A DNA stretch of 64,000 bases from positions 8,721 through 72,720 of the forward strand of contig DATBJJ010000077.1 of assembly GCA_036556425.1 (NCBI GenBank). The letters run 5' to 3'. The translations under genes were made by a program, and so were the position numbers. Of this stretch, positions 53,377-63,575 are shown one piece after another. How positions within the stretch are numbered: position 1 is the stretch's first letter; each line of letters starts with the position of its first letter. The notes below the pieces were generated by a model. That model searched no databases. It had not been told where the DNA came from and saw nothing but the letters and a program-made list of their open reading frames with translations. Source of the stretch: DATBJJ01 sp036556425 (GTDB taxonomy: Bacteria; Acidobacteriota; Vicinamibacteria; Vicinamibacterales; 2-12-FULL-66-21).

Positions 53377-53380
<4 letters not shown>
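52652..53380 (+). CDS. purQ: Phosphoribosylformylglycinamidine synthase subunit PurQ (glutaminase)
   Basis: This 242-residue class I glutamine amidotransferase supplies ammonia to PurL. It begins MRFAVVVFPGSNCDHDAYHAA, has VVILPGGFSHGDYLRTGAIAR, the nucleophile Cys in GICNGFQILLESGMLPGAM and a C-terminal LMPHPERACE with the catalytic His and Glu. ATG at 52652 follows a repeat-derived GGGAG. The stop overlaps the purL start (ATGA). Confidence 0.97.
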
Positions 53381-55614
<2,234 letters not shown>

Positions 55615-55647
55615 AATAGACGTAATCGAACCCTGGAGGCGCGAACG

Positions 55648-55728
55648 ATGCCGTTGCCCGCCGCCGCAAGACGTACGCAGGAGAGGCAAGAAAGGCGAGC
55701 GCCGGAGGCGCGAGCGCATGCCCTTTAA
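55648..55728 (+). CDS. Possible 26-codon leader ORF overlapping the purF start
   Basis: A small reading frame begins at ATG 55648 with a strong Shine-Dalgarno GGAGG at 55635-55639. It encodes an Arg/Ala/Glu-rich 26-residue peptide (starting MPLPAAARRT) and stops at TAA 55726-55728, eight bases inside purF in another frame. The GGAGGCGCGA sequence and following ATGCC recur in front of purF itself. Such an arrangement could couple purF translation to the leader. It may also be only a decayed duplication; no conservation data are available. Confidence 0.35.
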   Translation: MPLPAAARRTQERQERRAPEARAHAL

Positions 55729-57118
55729 GGACGAATGTGGCGTCTTTGGAATCTTCGGGCATCCCGAGGCGGCGAACCTCACCTACCTCGGCCTCTACGC
55801 GCTGCAGCACCGCGGCCAGGAAAGCGCCGGCATCGCGACCGCTGACGGTGAGAAGCTGCGGCTCACGCGCGCCATGGGGCAGGTGGCCGAGGCGTTCAGC
55901 GAGCAGACGCTCGGCACGCTGCCGGGGCACATCGCGATTGGCCACACGCGCTACTCGACGGCGGGCGACAGCAAGCTCGAGAACGCGCAGCCGTTCCTGA
56001 TCGACTGCGCGCACGGCCAGATCGCGGTCGGGCACAACGGCAATCTCGTCAACGCGCGCGAGCTGCGCGACGAGCTCGTTCGCAGCGGATCGATCTTCCA
56101 AACGGGCAGCGACACCGAAGTCATCCTTCACCTTTACGCGCGCTCGAAGGGGTCGTCGGTCGAAGACGCGCTCGTCGAGTCAATCGCCCAGGTCCGCGGC
56201 GCGTACTCGCTCGCGATCCTCACGAAGAACCGGCTCATTGCCGCGCGCGACCCACACGGGTTCCGGCCTCTCGCGCTCGGAAAGCTCGGCGACGCGTGGA
56301 TCGTCTGCTCGGAGACGTGCGCGCTGGATCTCATCGGCGCGCAATACGTCCGCGACGTGGAGCCCGGCGAGCTGCTCGTGATCAGCGACGGCGGATTGCG
56401 CTCGATCAAGCCGTTCCCGAAACAACAGCTCTCGCACTGCGTGTTCGAGCACGTGTACTTCTCGAGGCCGGACAGCTACGTGTTCGGCCGCAGCGTCAAC
56501 GAAGTGCGAACCGATCTCGGACGCATTCTCGCGCGCGAAGCGCCGGCGCCCGCCGACGTCGTCGTGCCGATCCCGGACTCGGGCGTCTGCGCGGCCATCG
56601 GCTTCGCGGAAGAAGCGGGCCTGCCGATGAAGATGGGCCTGATTCGTAATCACTACATCGGCAGAACGTTCATTCAGCCGCAGCAGTCGATCCGCCACTT
56701 CAGCGTCAGGGTGAAGCTGAATCCGGTCCGCAGCATTCTCGAGGGCAAGCGCGTCGTGCTGCTCGACGATTCGATCGTCCGCGGCACCACGAGCCGGAAG
56801 ATCGTCAAGATGGTCAAGGCCGCCGGCGCGCGCGAGGTGCACCTTCGCATCAGCTGCCCGCCGACGATATCCCCGTGTTTCTACGGCATAGACACTCCAA
56901 GCCGGTCGGAGCTGATCGCGGCGACGCACACGATCGACGAGATCAGGAAATACGTCGAGGCCGACACCCTTGCGTATCTGAGCATCGACGGCCTTCGTCA
57001 AGCGGTCGGCCGCGAGCAATCCACCTACTGCACGTCGTGCTACACGGGCGTGTATCCGGTCGCGTTTCCGCGCAACGAGCAGGCATACCTGCAGCTTGCG
57101 TTGAAGAACGTCGACTGA
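55718..57118 (+). CDS. purF: Amidophosphoribosyltransferase
   Basis: This 466-residue enzyme makes phosphoribosylamine from PRPP and glutamine, the first committed purine step. After a short propeptide (MPFKDE) the glutaminase nucleophile is Cys7, followed by GIFGHPEAANLTYLGLYALQHRGQESAG. The PRPP-binding loop is VVLLDDSIVRGTTSRKIV. Cysteines in LSHCVFEHVYF, RISCPP and CTSCYTG fit the [4Fe-4S] type of Bacillus PurF. The ATG at 55718 has GGAGG 9 nt upstream. Confidence 0.97.
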   Translation: MPFKDECGVFGIFGHPEAANLTYLGLYALQHRGQESAGIATADGEKLRLTRAMGQVAEAFSEQTLGTLPGHIAIGHTRYSTAGDSKLENAQPFLIDCAHGQIAVGHNGNLVNARELRDELVRSGSIFQTGSDTEVILHLYARSKGSSVEDALVESIAQVRGAYSLAILTKNRLIAARDPHGFRPLALGKLGDAWIVCSETCALDLIGAQYVRDVEPGELLVISDGGLRSIKPFPKQQLSHCVFEHVYFSRPDSYVFGRSVNEVRTDLGRILAREAPAPADVVVPIPDSGVCAAIGFAEEAGLPMKMGLIRNHYIGRTFIQPQQSIRHFSVRVKLNPVRSILEGKRVVLLDDSIVRGTTSRKIVKMVKAAGAREVHLRISCPPTISPCFYGIDTPSRSELIAATHTIDEIRKYVEADTLAYLSIDGLRQAVGREQSTYCTSCYTGVYPVAFPRNEQAYLQLALKNVD

Positions 57119-57135
57119 CGCTCGCCGATCGACCG

Positions 57136-58335
57136 ATGCGCTGTCTCGCCTGCGTCCTGTCCGGCTTCATCCTGTGGGCCGTCGGCGCATCGGGTCAGGA
57201 CAAGCCGCCGGCGAAGCCGGTTCCCCCATCAGAGTCGCAGGCGCCGGTCACCGCCGAACAGGTCAAGGCGGCGATCGACAAGCTCGGCTCGATCGACTAC
57301 CCGATCCGGTCGTCCGCGGCGCGAACCGTCCGGCGCGCGGATTCGGCCATCGCAGTGCCCGCGCTGCTTCAGGCCGTCACGCAGCACGGCGACCAATACG
57401 TGCGCTTTCGAGCGCTCGTCATCCTGTCGGGATTCAACGATCCGCGAACGCGCGACGTCATGGCTGCCGCGATCGGGGACAAGAACGATCGCATGCGAAC
57501 GGTCGCGTACGGATTCTTCGAGCGCAACCCCGACAAAGCGATCGCGGCGCGCCTCCTCGAAGCGTTGAAAACGGAGGAGTCCGAGTTCGTCCGGCCCGCG
57601 CTGACGCGCGCGCTCGCCGCGCACGCGGACGATCCGAAGGTTCAGCAGACCATGACGACGCTCGTCATGCAGGGACAGGCGTTCTTTCGCAGCGTGGTGA
57701 TCGAGGCGCTGGGTGATCATCGAGGTGCATACGCGCTCAAGCAGATCGTCGAAGTCAGCAAGATTGACGGCCCGTTGCAGGACGACGCCGCGTTGGCGTT
57801 GGGGAAAATCGGCGACAAATCCGTGCTGCCCGTTCTGGCCGGGCTTCAGCGAACGGCTCCTCGCGAATCGCAGCCCTGCATCGCGGCCGCCATCTGCCTG
57901 CTCGGTGTCAACTGCGCGTCCCACCAGCCCTACATCGTCGACGCGCTGCGGTTCTCGATCGCGAACATCGGATTTCAGTCGCTGCTGAGGTCGTCGGCGA
58001 CCTCGCTCGCCGCGCTCGGCGTCGCCGGGCGCCAGGACGCCGTGGAGCAGCTCGTGACGCAGGGCGCGCCGACGCAGGATCCCGTCCGCGCGCCGATCGC
58101 GCTCGCGCTCGGCACCGTCGCGCTCCGCAACGCGCCCCTCATGATGAAGCTGCTCGAGGCGCCGACGGCGCGCGATCCCGCGATCGAGCTGCTGCGCGAG
58201 GCGTTCGACATGCTCGAAGAGGACTTCGAGGAGGAGCGCTTCTTTGCGACCGTGCGGCGGACCTATTGGCAGTCCCCGGCCGGATCGCCCGCGCGCACGG
58301 TTGCCGACACGCTGGTGAAGAAGTTGGATTTCTAG
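57136..58335 (+). CDS. Secreted HEAT-repeat protein
   Basis: This 399-residue protein has a short hydrophobic signal (LACVLSGFILWAVGASGQ) and a Pro-rich linker, then helical repeats of about 30-35 residues: YPIRSSAARTVRRADSAIAVPALLQAV, YVRFRALVILSGFNDPRTRDVMAAAI, DDAALALGKIGDKSVLPVLAGLQ. These fit HEAT/PBS-lyase-like repeats, used as protein-binding scaffolds. It lies 17 nt after purF and before purM, on the same strand, so it is transcribed with cytoplasmic purine enzymes although it looks exported. Function is unknown. Confidence 0.8.
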   Translation: MRCLACVLSGFILWAVGASGQDKPPAKPVPPSESQAPVTAEQVKAAIDKLGSIDYPIRSSAARTVRRADSAIAVPALLQAVTQHGDQYVRFRALVILSGFNDPRTRDVMAAAIGDKNDRMRTVAYGFFERNPDKAIAARLLEALKTEESEFVRPALTRALAAHADDPKVQQTMTTLVMQGQAFFRSVVIEALGDHRGAYALKQIVEVSKIDGPLQDDAALALGKIGDKSVLPVLAGLQRTAPRESQPCIAAAICLLGVNCASHQPYIVDALRFSIANIGFQSLLRSSATSLAALGVAGRQDAVEQLVTQGAPTQDPVRAPIALALGTVALRNAPLMMKLLEAPTARDPAIELLREAFDMLEEDFEEERFFATVRRTYWQSPAGSPARTVADTLVKKLDF

Positions 58336-58357
58336 AGCCGACGGTGTTGCGGGGTCC

Positions 58358-58375
58358 GGCGGGGCGAAGCCCCCC
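58358..58375. repeat. GGGGCGAAGCCCC hairpin before purM
   Basis: The gap between the HEAT-repeat gene and purM has an inverted repeat with core GGGGC-GAA-GCCCC (58361-58373). It is the reverse complement of the core at 31641-31653. It ends about 6 nt before the purM ATG and may hinder or regulate ribosome access; no Shine-Dalgarno is seen for purM. Confidence 0.6.
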
Positions 58376-58380
58376 GACGA

Positions 58381-59427
58381 ATGATGGACTACAAACAATC
58401 GGGCGTCGACATCGACGCGGGAAACGAAGTCGTGCGCCGCATACGGTCGCTCGCGCGGGGCACCGCGACGCCCGGCGTGCTGTCCGACATCGGATCGTTC
58501 GGCGGACTGTTTCATCTCGCCTCGACCGGGTTGAGCGATCCGGTGCTCGTGTCGAGCGCGGACGGCGTCGGCACGAAGCTGCGCGTCGCGTTCATGACGG
58601 GCGTGCACACCTCGATCGGCGTCGATCTCGTCAATCACTGCGTCAACGACATCCTCGTTCAGGGAGCGATTCCCCTCTTTTTCCTCGACTACCTCGCGAC
58701 GGGCCGGCTGAATCCCGACGTTGCCGTGCAGATCGTCGAAGGCCTCGCACGCGCGTGCAAGGAGAACGCGTGCGCGTTGCTCGGCGGAGAGACGGCGGAG
58801 ATGCCGGGCTTCTACGCGGACGGCGAGTACGACGTCGCCGGCTTCATCGTCGGCGCCGTGTCGAGAGATGCGGTGATCGACGGCCGGCGGATTGCTCCCG
58901 GCGATGTGCTGATCGGCCTTCCCTCGTCTGGCCTCCACACGAACGGCTACTCGCTCGCACGGCGCATCGCGTTCGACATCGCGCGATTGTCGCCGTCGAG
59001 CCGCGTGCCGGAGCTGAGCATGTCGATTGGCGATGCGCTGCTCGTTCCGCACCGCTCGTACCTGCCCGTGATCCGCCCGCTGCTCGGCGAGCGCGGTGGC
59101 GACGGCGCGAGCCTCGTCAAAGGCATGGCCCACATCACGGGCGGCGGCATCACCGACAATCTTCCGCGCGTGCTGCCCGCGGGCACGTCAGCGGCGATCG
59201 ATCGATCCACGTGGACGCCGCCGGCGATCTTTCAATGGCTGAAACGCACCGGCAACGTTCCGGACGACGACATGCTTCGGACCTTCAACATGGGGGTTGG
59301 GCTGATCGTGGTCTGCGCCGCGCGAGATGAGGCGCGGCTGTTGTCGCTGCTGCGATCGGCTGGTGAATCGGGAGCCGTGAAGATCGGCGAGATCCGCGGC
59401 GGCGGCGAAGGCGTCGTGTATGGCTAG
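58381..59427 (+). CDS. purM: Phosphoribosylformylglycinamidine cyclo-ligase (AIR synthetase)
   Basis: This 348-residue enzyme closes the imidazole ring of AIR with ATP. It begins MMDYKQSGVDIDAGNEVVRRI and has SSADGVGTKLRVAFMTG, DLVNHCVNDILVQGA, the signature GGETAEMPGFY, and HITGGGITDNLPRVLP. Family length is normal. Two ATGs are adjacent (58381 and 58384). The 3' end overlaps purN by 8 nt. Confidence 0.97.
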   Translation: MMDYKQSGVDIDAGNEVVRRIRSLARGTATPGVLSDIGSFGGLFHLASTGLSDPVLVSSADGVGTKLRVAFMTGVHTSIGVDLVNHCVNDILVQGAIPLFFLDYLATGRLNPDVAVQIVEGLARACKENACALLGGETAEMPGFYADGEYDVAGFIVGAVSRDAVIDGRRIAPGDVLIGLPSSGLHTNGYSLARRIAFDIARLSPSSRVPELSMSIGDALLVPHRSYLPVIRPLLGERGGDGASLVKGMAHITGGGITDNLPRVLPAGTSAAIDRSTWTPPAIFQWLKRTGNVPDDDMLRTFNMGVGLIVVCAARDEARLLSLLRSAGESGAVKIGEIRGGGEGVVYG

Positions 59428-60073
59428 CGGAGACCCGCGCCGGGCGATTGGTGTGCTGATCTCGGGACGCGGAAGCAATCTTCAGGCGTTGATCGACGCG
59501 ATCGCGGAAGGCCGCCTCGACGCGCGCATTGCGATCGTGATCTCGAACCGTGCGGACGCCGCCGGCCTCGAGCGCGCGCGCGGCGCCGGCATCGAAACGA
59601 TGGTCGTCGATCATCGCGCGTTCGCGACGCGCGACGACTTCGATCGCGCGCTCGTCGCGGAGCTCCGCGCGCGCCAGGTCGCGCTCGTCTGCCTCGCCGG
59701 CTTCATGCGCCTGATCGGCGCGCCGCTGCTCGACGCGTTCCCACACGCGATCCTGAACGTGCACCCGTCGCTGCTTCCCGCGTTCCCCGGCGTCGAGGCG
59801 CAGCGGCAAGCGCTCGAGCACGGCGCCAAGGTCGCCGGCGCCACGGTGCACCTGGTGACCGAAGCGCTCGACGGCGGCCCGATTGTCGTTCAGGCGGCCG
59901 TGCCCGTTCGGGACGACGATACGGTCGAGACGCTATCGGCGAGGATCCTGATCGAAGAACACCGCATCTACGCGGAGGCCGTGAGGATCGTCCTCGACGG
60001 CGCGTGGACGCTCGACGGCCGTCGATTCATTCGGACCGGCGACGCTCACCAGACGCGCGGAACGAGCCGATAG
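59420..60073 (+). CDS. purN: Phosphoribosylglycinamide formyltransferase
   Basis: This 217-residue enzyme formylates GAR with 10-formyl-tetrahydrofolate. It has IGVLISGRGSNLQALIDA, ALVCLAGFMRLIGAPLL, the catalytic-site block ILNVHPSLLPAFPG (Asn and His) and a Val-rich GATVHLVTEALDGGPIV with the third catalytic Asp. The ATG overlaps the purM end. Its last 28 nt overlap the convergent methyltransferase-like gene. It ends the purine run. Confidence 0.96.
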   Translation: MASGDPRRAIGVLISGRGSNLQALIDAIAEGRLDARIAIVISNRADAAGLERARGAGIETMVVDHRAFATRDDFDRALVAELRARQVALVCLAGFMRLIGAPLLDAFPHAILNVHPSLLPAFPGVEAQRQALEHGAKVAGATVHLVTEALDGGPIVVQAAVPVRDDDTVETLSARILIEEHRIYAEAVRIVLDGAWTLDGRRFIRTGDAHQTRGTSR

Positions 60074-60717
60074 CGTACGCGCTCGGCGTACGCCGCATAG
60101 CCCTCCAGATTCGCGCGCAGGAACGCGTCCTCGAAGAGCACGCGCCGGAATATCAGGATCGAGTACGCAGCGGCGAGCGCGAATCCAATCCACGATCCGA
60201 GCACGAGCGCGCTGAACGGGATCGACGTGATCATTCCGACGTAGCCGGGATGCCGCACGACCGCATACGGACCGCGATCGACGACGCGATGACCTCGTTC
60301 CTTTTGAATGCGCACTACCGGCGAGAAGAACCGGTTCGCCAGCATGGCGCTGAACACGAGCGGCAGCGTCAGCATGGTCCCGACGAGCCCCGCGAACCGT
60401 AACCCCTCCGAGACTTCGGCGAGGTGCCAGCGTCCGTAGTCGAGCGCGCCGACGATCACGTGCGCGAGCGCGATGAGGCGGATCGCTTTGAGCGGCACTC
60501 GATCCGCGCCCGGCTCCGCCGGACGAAACCGTTCCCTCGCGAGATCGTCGTCGAGATTCAGCGCGGCATAGAGGCCCACCGCAGAAAACATCGCGACGTA
60601 CACCCAGAGCCACGGATCGAGCCACCGGCCCGCGAGCGCGAAGATGCCGCACGCGAGGATTGTCGTGAAGACCGCCCAGCGAACGATGCGCTTCGGGAGT
60701 CCAGTGATATTTGACAT
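60046..60717 (-). CDS. Isoprenylcysteine carboxyl methyltransferase-like membrane protein
   Basis: This 223-residue protein has about five hydrophobic helices. Its C-terminal half has the ICMT/PEMT pattern GPYAVVRHPGYVGMI, with LFEDAFLRANLEGYAAYAERVRYRLVP after it. In bacteria such proteins are SAM-dependent methyltransferases of uncertain substrate or merely fold relatives. An ATG at 60750 is in frame, but a strong promoter has its -10 across that codon, so the ATG at 60717 must be the start. The gene is convergent to purN with a 28-nt overlap. Confidence 0.82.
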   Translation of the reverse strand: MSNITGLPKRIVRWAVFTTILACGIFALAGRWLDPWLWVYVAMFSAVGLYAALNLDDDLARERFRPAEPGADRVPLKAIRLIALAHVIVGALDYGRWHLAEVSEGLRFAGLVGTMLTLPLVFSAMLANRFFSPVVRIQKERGHRVVDRGPYAVVRHPGYVGMITSIPFSALVLGSWIGFALAAAYSILIFRRVLFEDAFLRANLEGYAAYAERVRYRLVPRVW

Positions 60718-60728
60718 ATAGAACTCGT

Positions 60729-60748
60729 GATTTTGATTATTCAAAATC
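60729..60748. promoter_or_regulatory. AT-rich palindrome overlapping a promoter; possible operator
   Basis: An 8-bp inverted repeat GATTTTGA / TCAAAATC with a TTAT centre spans the -10 element and predicted start site of the minus-strand promoter. It is strikingly AT-rich in this GC-rich region. Its position suits binding of a repressor dimer; no regulator gene is adjacent. Confidence 0.4.
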
Positions 60749-60775
60749 ATACGCCAGAGGTGGAGCCCGTGTCAA
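60746..60775 (-). promoter_or_regulatory. Near-consensus sigma-70 promoter for the ICMT-like gene
   Basis: On the minus strand TTGACA (60775-60770), an 18-nt spacer and TATGAT (60751-60746) match consensus at 11 of 12 positions. The predicted start near 60739 gives a ~22-nt leader before ATG 60717 and rules out translation from the ATG at 60750. Confidence 0.75.
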
Positions 60776-60788
60776 ATCCTGGCGAGAT

Positions 60789-61607
60789 TCACGCGATTGC
60801 GGTGGGGGTCAGGGTCAGAACGACCACCTCCGGAGGGCAGTCGACCCTCACGGGAAGGTAGACCGTTCCGACGCCGCGGCTCACGAACACCTGCGTGTTC
60901 TCACGCTGGGCGTGCCCGGCGACGACTGGAAAATTGCGGGCGGCGATCGGACCGAGCCCGGGCAGCACGACCTGACCGCCGTGCGTGTGTCCGCTGAGCA
61001 TCAGTGGCAGCGCCAACGCCGCCGCCTCCGTCAATCGCGACGGCGTGTGGGCGATGAAGATCGACGCCGTCGTCGCGCCTTTGACGACGCGCGCGATGTC
61101 CGCCATCCTGCGCGTCCAATATCGGATGCCCATGATGTCGAACGGCTCGCCGCGGATCGTCACGCGCGTGCGCGCGTCCCTCAAGATCTCGAAGCCGCGG
61201 CGCTCGAGCGCCGACGGCATATCGCGGTCGTCGTCGTGATTTCCCAGCACGCCGAACACGCCGTGCGGTGCGTTCAACGGCGCGAGCGCCTCGGCTGCGG
61301 GCTCGACGAAGTTGCGATCGCCCCACGTGACGTAGTCGCCGCCGAGCACGATCAAATCGGGCCGCTCCGACACGAGCAGACGAGCGGCGCGCTCGACGAG
61401 CTCGTGCGAGACCGTCGAGCTGCGATGAAGATCCGTGAGAAAGCCGACGCGCAATCCGGAGAGTGCCTCCGGCAACCCGGCCATCGAGATGGACGTTCGC
61501 GTGACGCCGAGGTGATGCCGCTCGTACAGGAATCCGTGCGCGCCGGTTCCCGCGGCGGCGCCGACCGCAACCGCGGCGAGCCCGTGCAGCCAATCGCGGC
61601 GCGTCAT
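60789..61607 (-). CDS. Tat-exported metallophosphoesterase, YkuE-like
   Basis: This 272-residue calcineurin-like phosphoesterase has the metal motifs GFLTDLHRSS, VLGGDYVTWGD, GVLGNHDDD and LSGHTHGGQVVLPG. The N terminus TRRDWLHGLAAVAVGAAAGTGAHG is a twin-arginine signal, so it acts outside the inner membrane, as YkuE-type enzymes that may hydrolyse lipid pyrophosphates do. I chose the ATG at 61607 for this signal; in-frame ATGs at 61667 and 61685 would add 20 or 26 residues, the latter overlapping the tyrS start. It is divergent from tyrS. Confidence 0.85.
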   Translation of the reverse strand: MTRRDWLHGLAAVAVGAAAGTGAHGFLYERHHLGVTRTSISMAGLPEALSGLRVGFLTDLHRSSTVSHELVERAARLLVSERPDLIVLGGDYVTWGDRNFVEPAAEALAPLNAPHGVFGVLGNHDDDRDMPSALERRGFEILRDARTRVTIRGEPFDIMGIRYWTRRMADIARVVKGATTASIFIAHTPSRLTEAAALALPLMLSGHTHGGQVVLPGLGPIAARNFPVVAGHAQRENTQVFVSRGVGTVYLPVRVDCPPEVVVLTLTPTAIA

Positions 61608-61683
61608 GCGATCGGGCGTCGATGTCACCGCCGTGGCAACACCTTCGTCGAACAGGGCATGGGTCATAATATGACCGGCCGCC

Positions 61684-63078
61684 ATGACAGTCGATGAACA
61701 ACTTGCCTATCTGACGAAGGGTTGCGTCGACGTGGTCCGCGCGGCCGAGCTGCGGCTGAAGCTCGAACGCTCGCTCGCAGCCCGCCGGCCCCTGGTCGTC
61801 AAGGTGGGCTTCGATCCGACCGCGCCCGATCTCCATCTGGGACACACGGTGCTGATTCGAAAGATGAAGCACTTTCAGGATCTCGGCCACACCGTCGTGT
61901 ACGTCGTTGGTTCGTTCACCGCGCTCATCGGCGATCCGACGGGGCGATCGAAAACGCGTCCGCCGCTCACGCCCGAGGAGATCCAGCAGAACGCGGAGAC
62001 GTACAAGACGCAGGTGTTCAAGATTCTCGATCCCGCGAAGACGCAGGTGCGCTTCAACAGCGAGTGGCTCGAGCCGCTCGGAAGCGCGGGATGGATCCGG
62101 CTGTCGGCGCAGTACAACGTCGCGCAGATGCTCGAGCGGCGCGAGTTCAGAAAGCGGTACGAGGCGGGCCAGCCGATCGCGCTGCACGAGTTCCTCTATC
62201 CGCTCGCGCAGGCGTACGATTCGGTGTTCCTCCAGGCGGACGTCGAGCTTGGTGGAACGGATCAACTCTTCAATCTCAACGTCGGACGCGATCTGATGCC
62301 GGCCTTCGGCCTCGAGCCGCAGATCGTGATGACGACGCCGCTGCTCGAGGGGCTCGACGGCGTCGAGAAGATGTCGAAGAGCGTGGGGAACTACGTCGGC
62401 GTCACCGATCCGCCGTTCGAGATGTTCGGCAAGCTGATGTCGATCTCGGACGAGTTGATGTGGCGGTACTACACGCTGCTCACCGATCTGACGCCGGATC
62501 AAATCGACTTCAGGCGCAGGGCCGTCGAGTCCGGCGAGCTCCATCCGAAGCGCGCGAAATCGGATCTCGCGATGTCGATCGTGCGCGACTTCCACGGCGT
62601 GCAGGACGCGGAGCAGGCGGCCGACGAATTCGAACGGCGGTCGCGCGGCGGGCTGCCGGAGGATCTCGTCGAGCGTCCGATGCTGGCAGGGACGACGATC
62701 GAGCATCTGCTGCTCGAGTGCGGCCTCGCGAAGTCCGGGAGCGACGCGACGCGCAAGGTCGAACAGGGCGCCGTGCGCATCAACGGCGAGAAGTTCACGA
62801 GCGTGCGGACGCCGGTCGATCGCGACGACGCGTTCCTGCTGCAAGTCGGACGGCAGGTGGTGCGGATCTCGGTCCTCCGGTCGTCGGACGTGCTGGTGAC
62901 CACGATTCCGAGCGAATCGGGGGACGCCTGGATTCTGATGCAGAACAAAGGGCAGGTGGACGTGCCGCACGCGGCGCGCGAGAGCGCGCTCGGGCGCGCG
63001 CGGGAAGTCGCGGCGGCGCTGCACGGGCGCGTGTTCGTGTTCGAGCACGACCGTTTGAGCGAGGACGCACCGTCCTGA
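61684..63078 (+). CDS. tyrS: Tyrosine-tRNA ligase with extra C-terminal domain
   Basis: This 464-residue class I synthetase charges tRNA-Tyr. It has HLGHT (51-55), the tyrosine-site block AQAYDSVFLQADVELGGTDQLFNLNVGRDL, and KMSKS (229-233), with an S4 RNA-binding domain near 338-398 (GLAKSGSDATRKVEQGAVRINGEK). It belongs to the TyrZ-type subgroup. Usual length is about 400-420; the last ~65 residues are additional and resemble a DUF2188-like domain (AWILMQNKG, then SALGRAREVAAALHGRVFVFEHDRLSE). ATG at 61684. The rRNA promoters begin 26 nt after its stop. Confidence 0.95.
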   Translation: MTVDEQLAYLTKGCVDVVRAAELRLKLERSLAARRPLVVKVGFDPTAPDLHLGHTVLIRKMKHFQDLGHTVVYVVGSFTALIGDPTGRSKTRPPLTPEEIQQNAETYKTQVFKILDPAKTQVRFNSEWLEPLGSAGWIRLSAQYNVAQMLERREFRKRYEAGQPIALHEFLYPLAQAYDSVFLQADVELGGTDQLFNLNVGRDLMPAFGLEPQIVMTTPLLEGLDGVEKMSKSVGNYVGVTDPPFEMFGKLMSISDELMWRYYTLLTDLTPDQIDFRRRAVESGELHPKRAKSDLAMSIVRDFHGVQDAEQAADEFERRSRGGLPEDLVERPMLAGTTIEHLLLECGLAKSGSDATRKVEQGAVRINGEKFTSVRTPVDRDDAFLLQVGRQVVRISVLRSSDVLVTTIPSESGDAWILMQNKGQVDVPHAARESALGRAREVAAALHGRVFVFEHDRLSEDAPS

Positions 63079-63103
63079 GCCAAGCCGAGCGGTCCGCTCG
63101 AGG

Positions 63104-63132
63104 TTGACAGGGGTCCGGGGGGCCGGTATATT
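63104..63132 (+). promoter_or_regulatory. rRNA operon promoter P1
   Basis: TTGACA (63104-63109), a 17-nt GC-rich spacer and TATATT (63127-63132) match the sigma-70 consensus at 11 of 12 positions. It lies 26 nt after the tyrS stop and about 440 nt before the 16S start. Confidence 0.8.
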
Positions 63133-63230
63133 TACAGAACTTCAGGGTTTCCCCCTTTTCGATCGGCGTCGGGCTTCGGCTTCCGCTTTCCAAACGGACC
63201 TTCCCGTTCGGCACAAACGCTCGAAAAGGC

Positions 63231-63259
63231 TTGACAGCCTGGAGTTGCGTTAGTAAGAT
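63231..63259 (+). promoter_or_regulatory. rRNA operon promoter P2
   Basis: TTGACA (63231-63236), a 17-nt spacer and TAAGAT (63254-63259) form a second good promoter 127 nt downstream of P1. Tandem promoters are normal for rRNA operons. Confidence 0.75.
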
Positions 63260-63575
63260 TGTAAGGTTCCCCTGACGACGATCTTCGGAGAGGGTCCGGG
63301 GAGCGCGGAACGCCGGTTCTTTGAAAACTAGATAGAACGTGCAAGCACAGTTCTGATGTCCCGCAAGGGCGTCAGATACCCGTCGAGTATCAGCGGGTGG
63401 CGCGGCAATCAACCGATCGTCAGGGTGTAGTTCACCAGGGCAGTCGGGTCGCGAACCACCCATAACTTGACGAACTGAACAACGTTAGAGAGCCAAATCA
63501 ACAGGCGATCAACGTTAAGAGTTGCTCTCGCCAAAGCCGAGCGCGTCAGCGCGAGGCGGTGGCGGGCGACCCCTT
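63260..63575 (+). other. 16S rRNA leader region
   Basis: This stretch holds no gene. It is the transcribed 5' leader of the rRNA operon, with a boxA-like element at 63316-63328 and several GC-rich hairpin-forming stretches just before the 16S start (for example around 63537-63570) that could pair with sequence after 16S for RNase III processing. The pairing partner lies outside the window. Confidence 0.65.
63316..63328 (+). promoter_or_regulatory. boxA-like antitermination element
   Basis: GTTCTTTGAAAAC resembles the boxA found in rRNA leaders, where NusB and NusE bind to protect rRNA transcription from Rho. It is located between P2 and the 16S start, as expected. Confidence 0.55.

Noticed and set aside
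60718..60750. Longer start (ATG 60750) for the ICMT-like protein
   Set aside because: That codon is inside the -10 element of a near-consensus promoter, so it would not be in the transcript.
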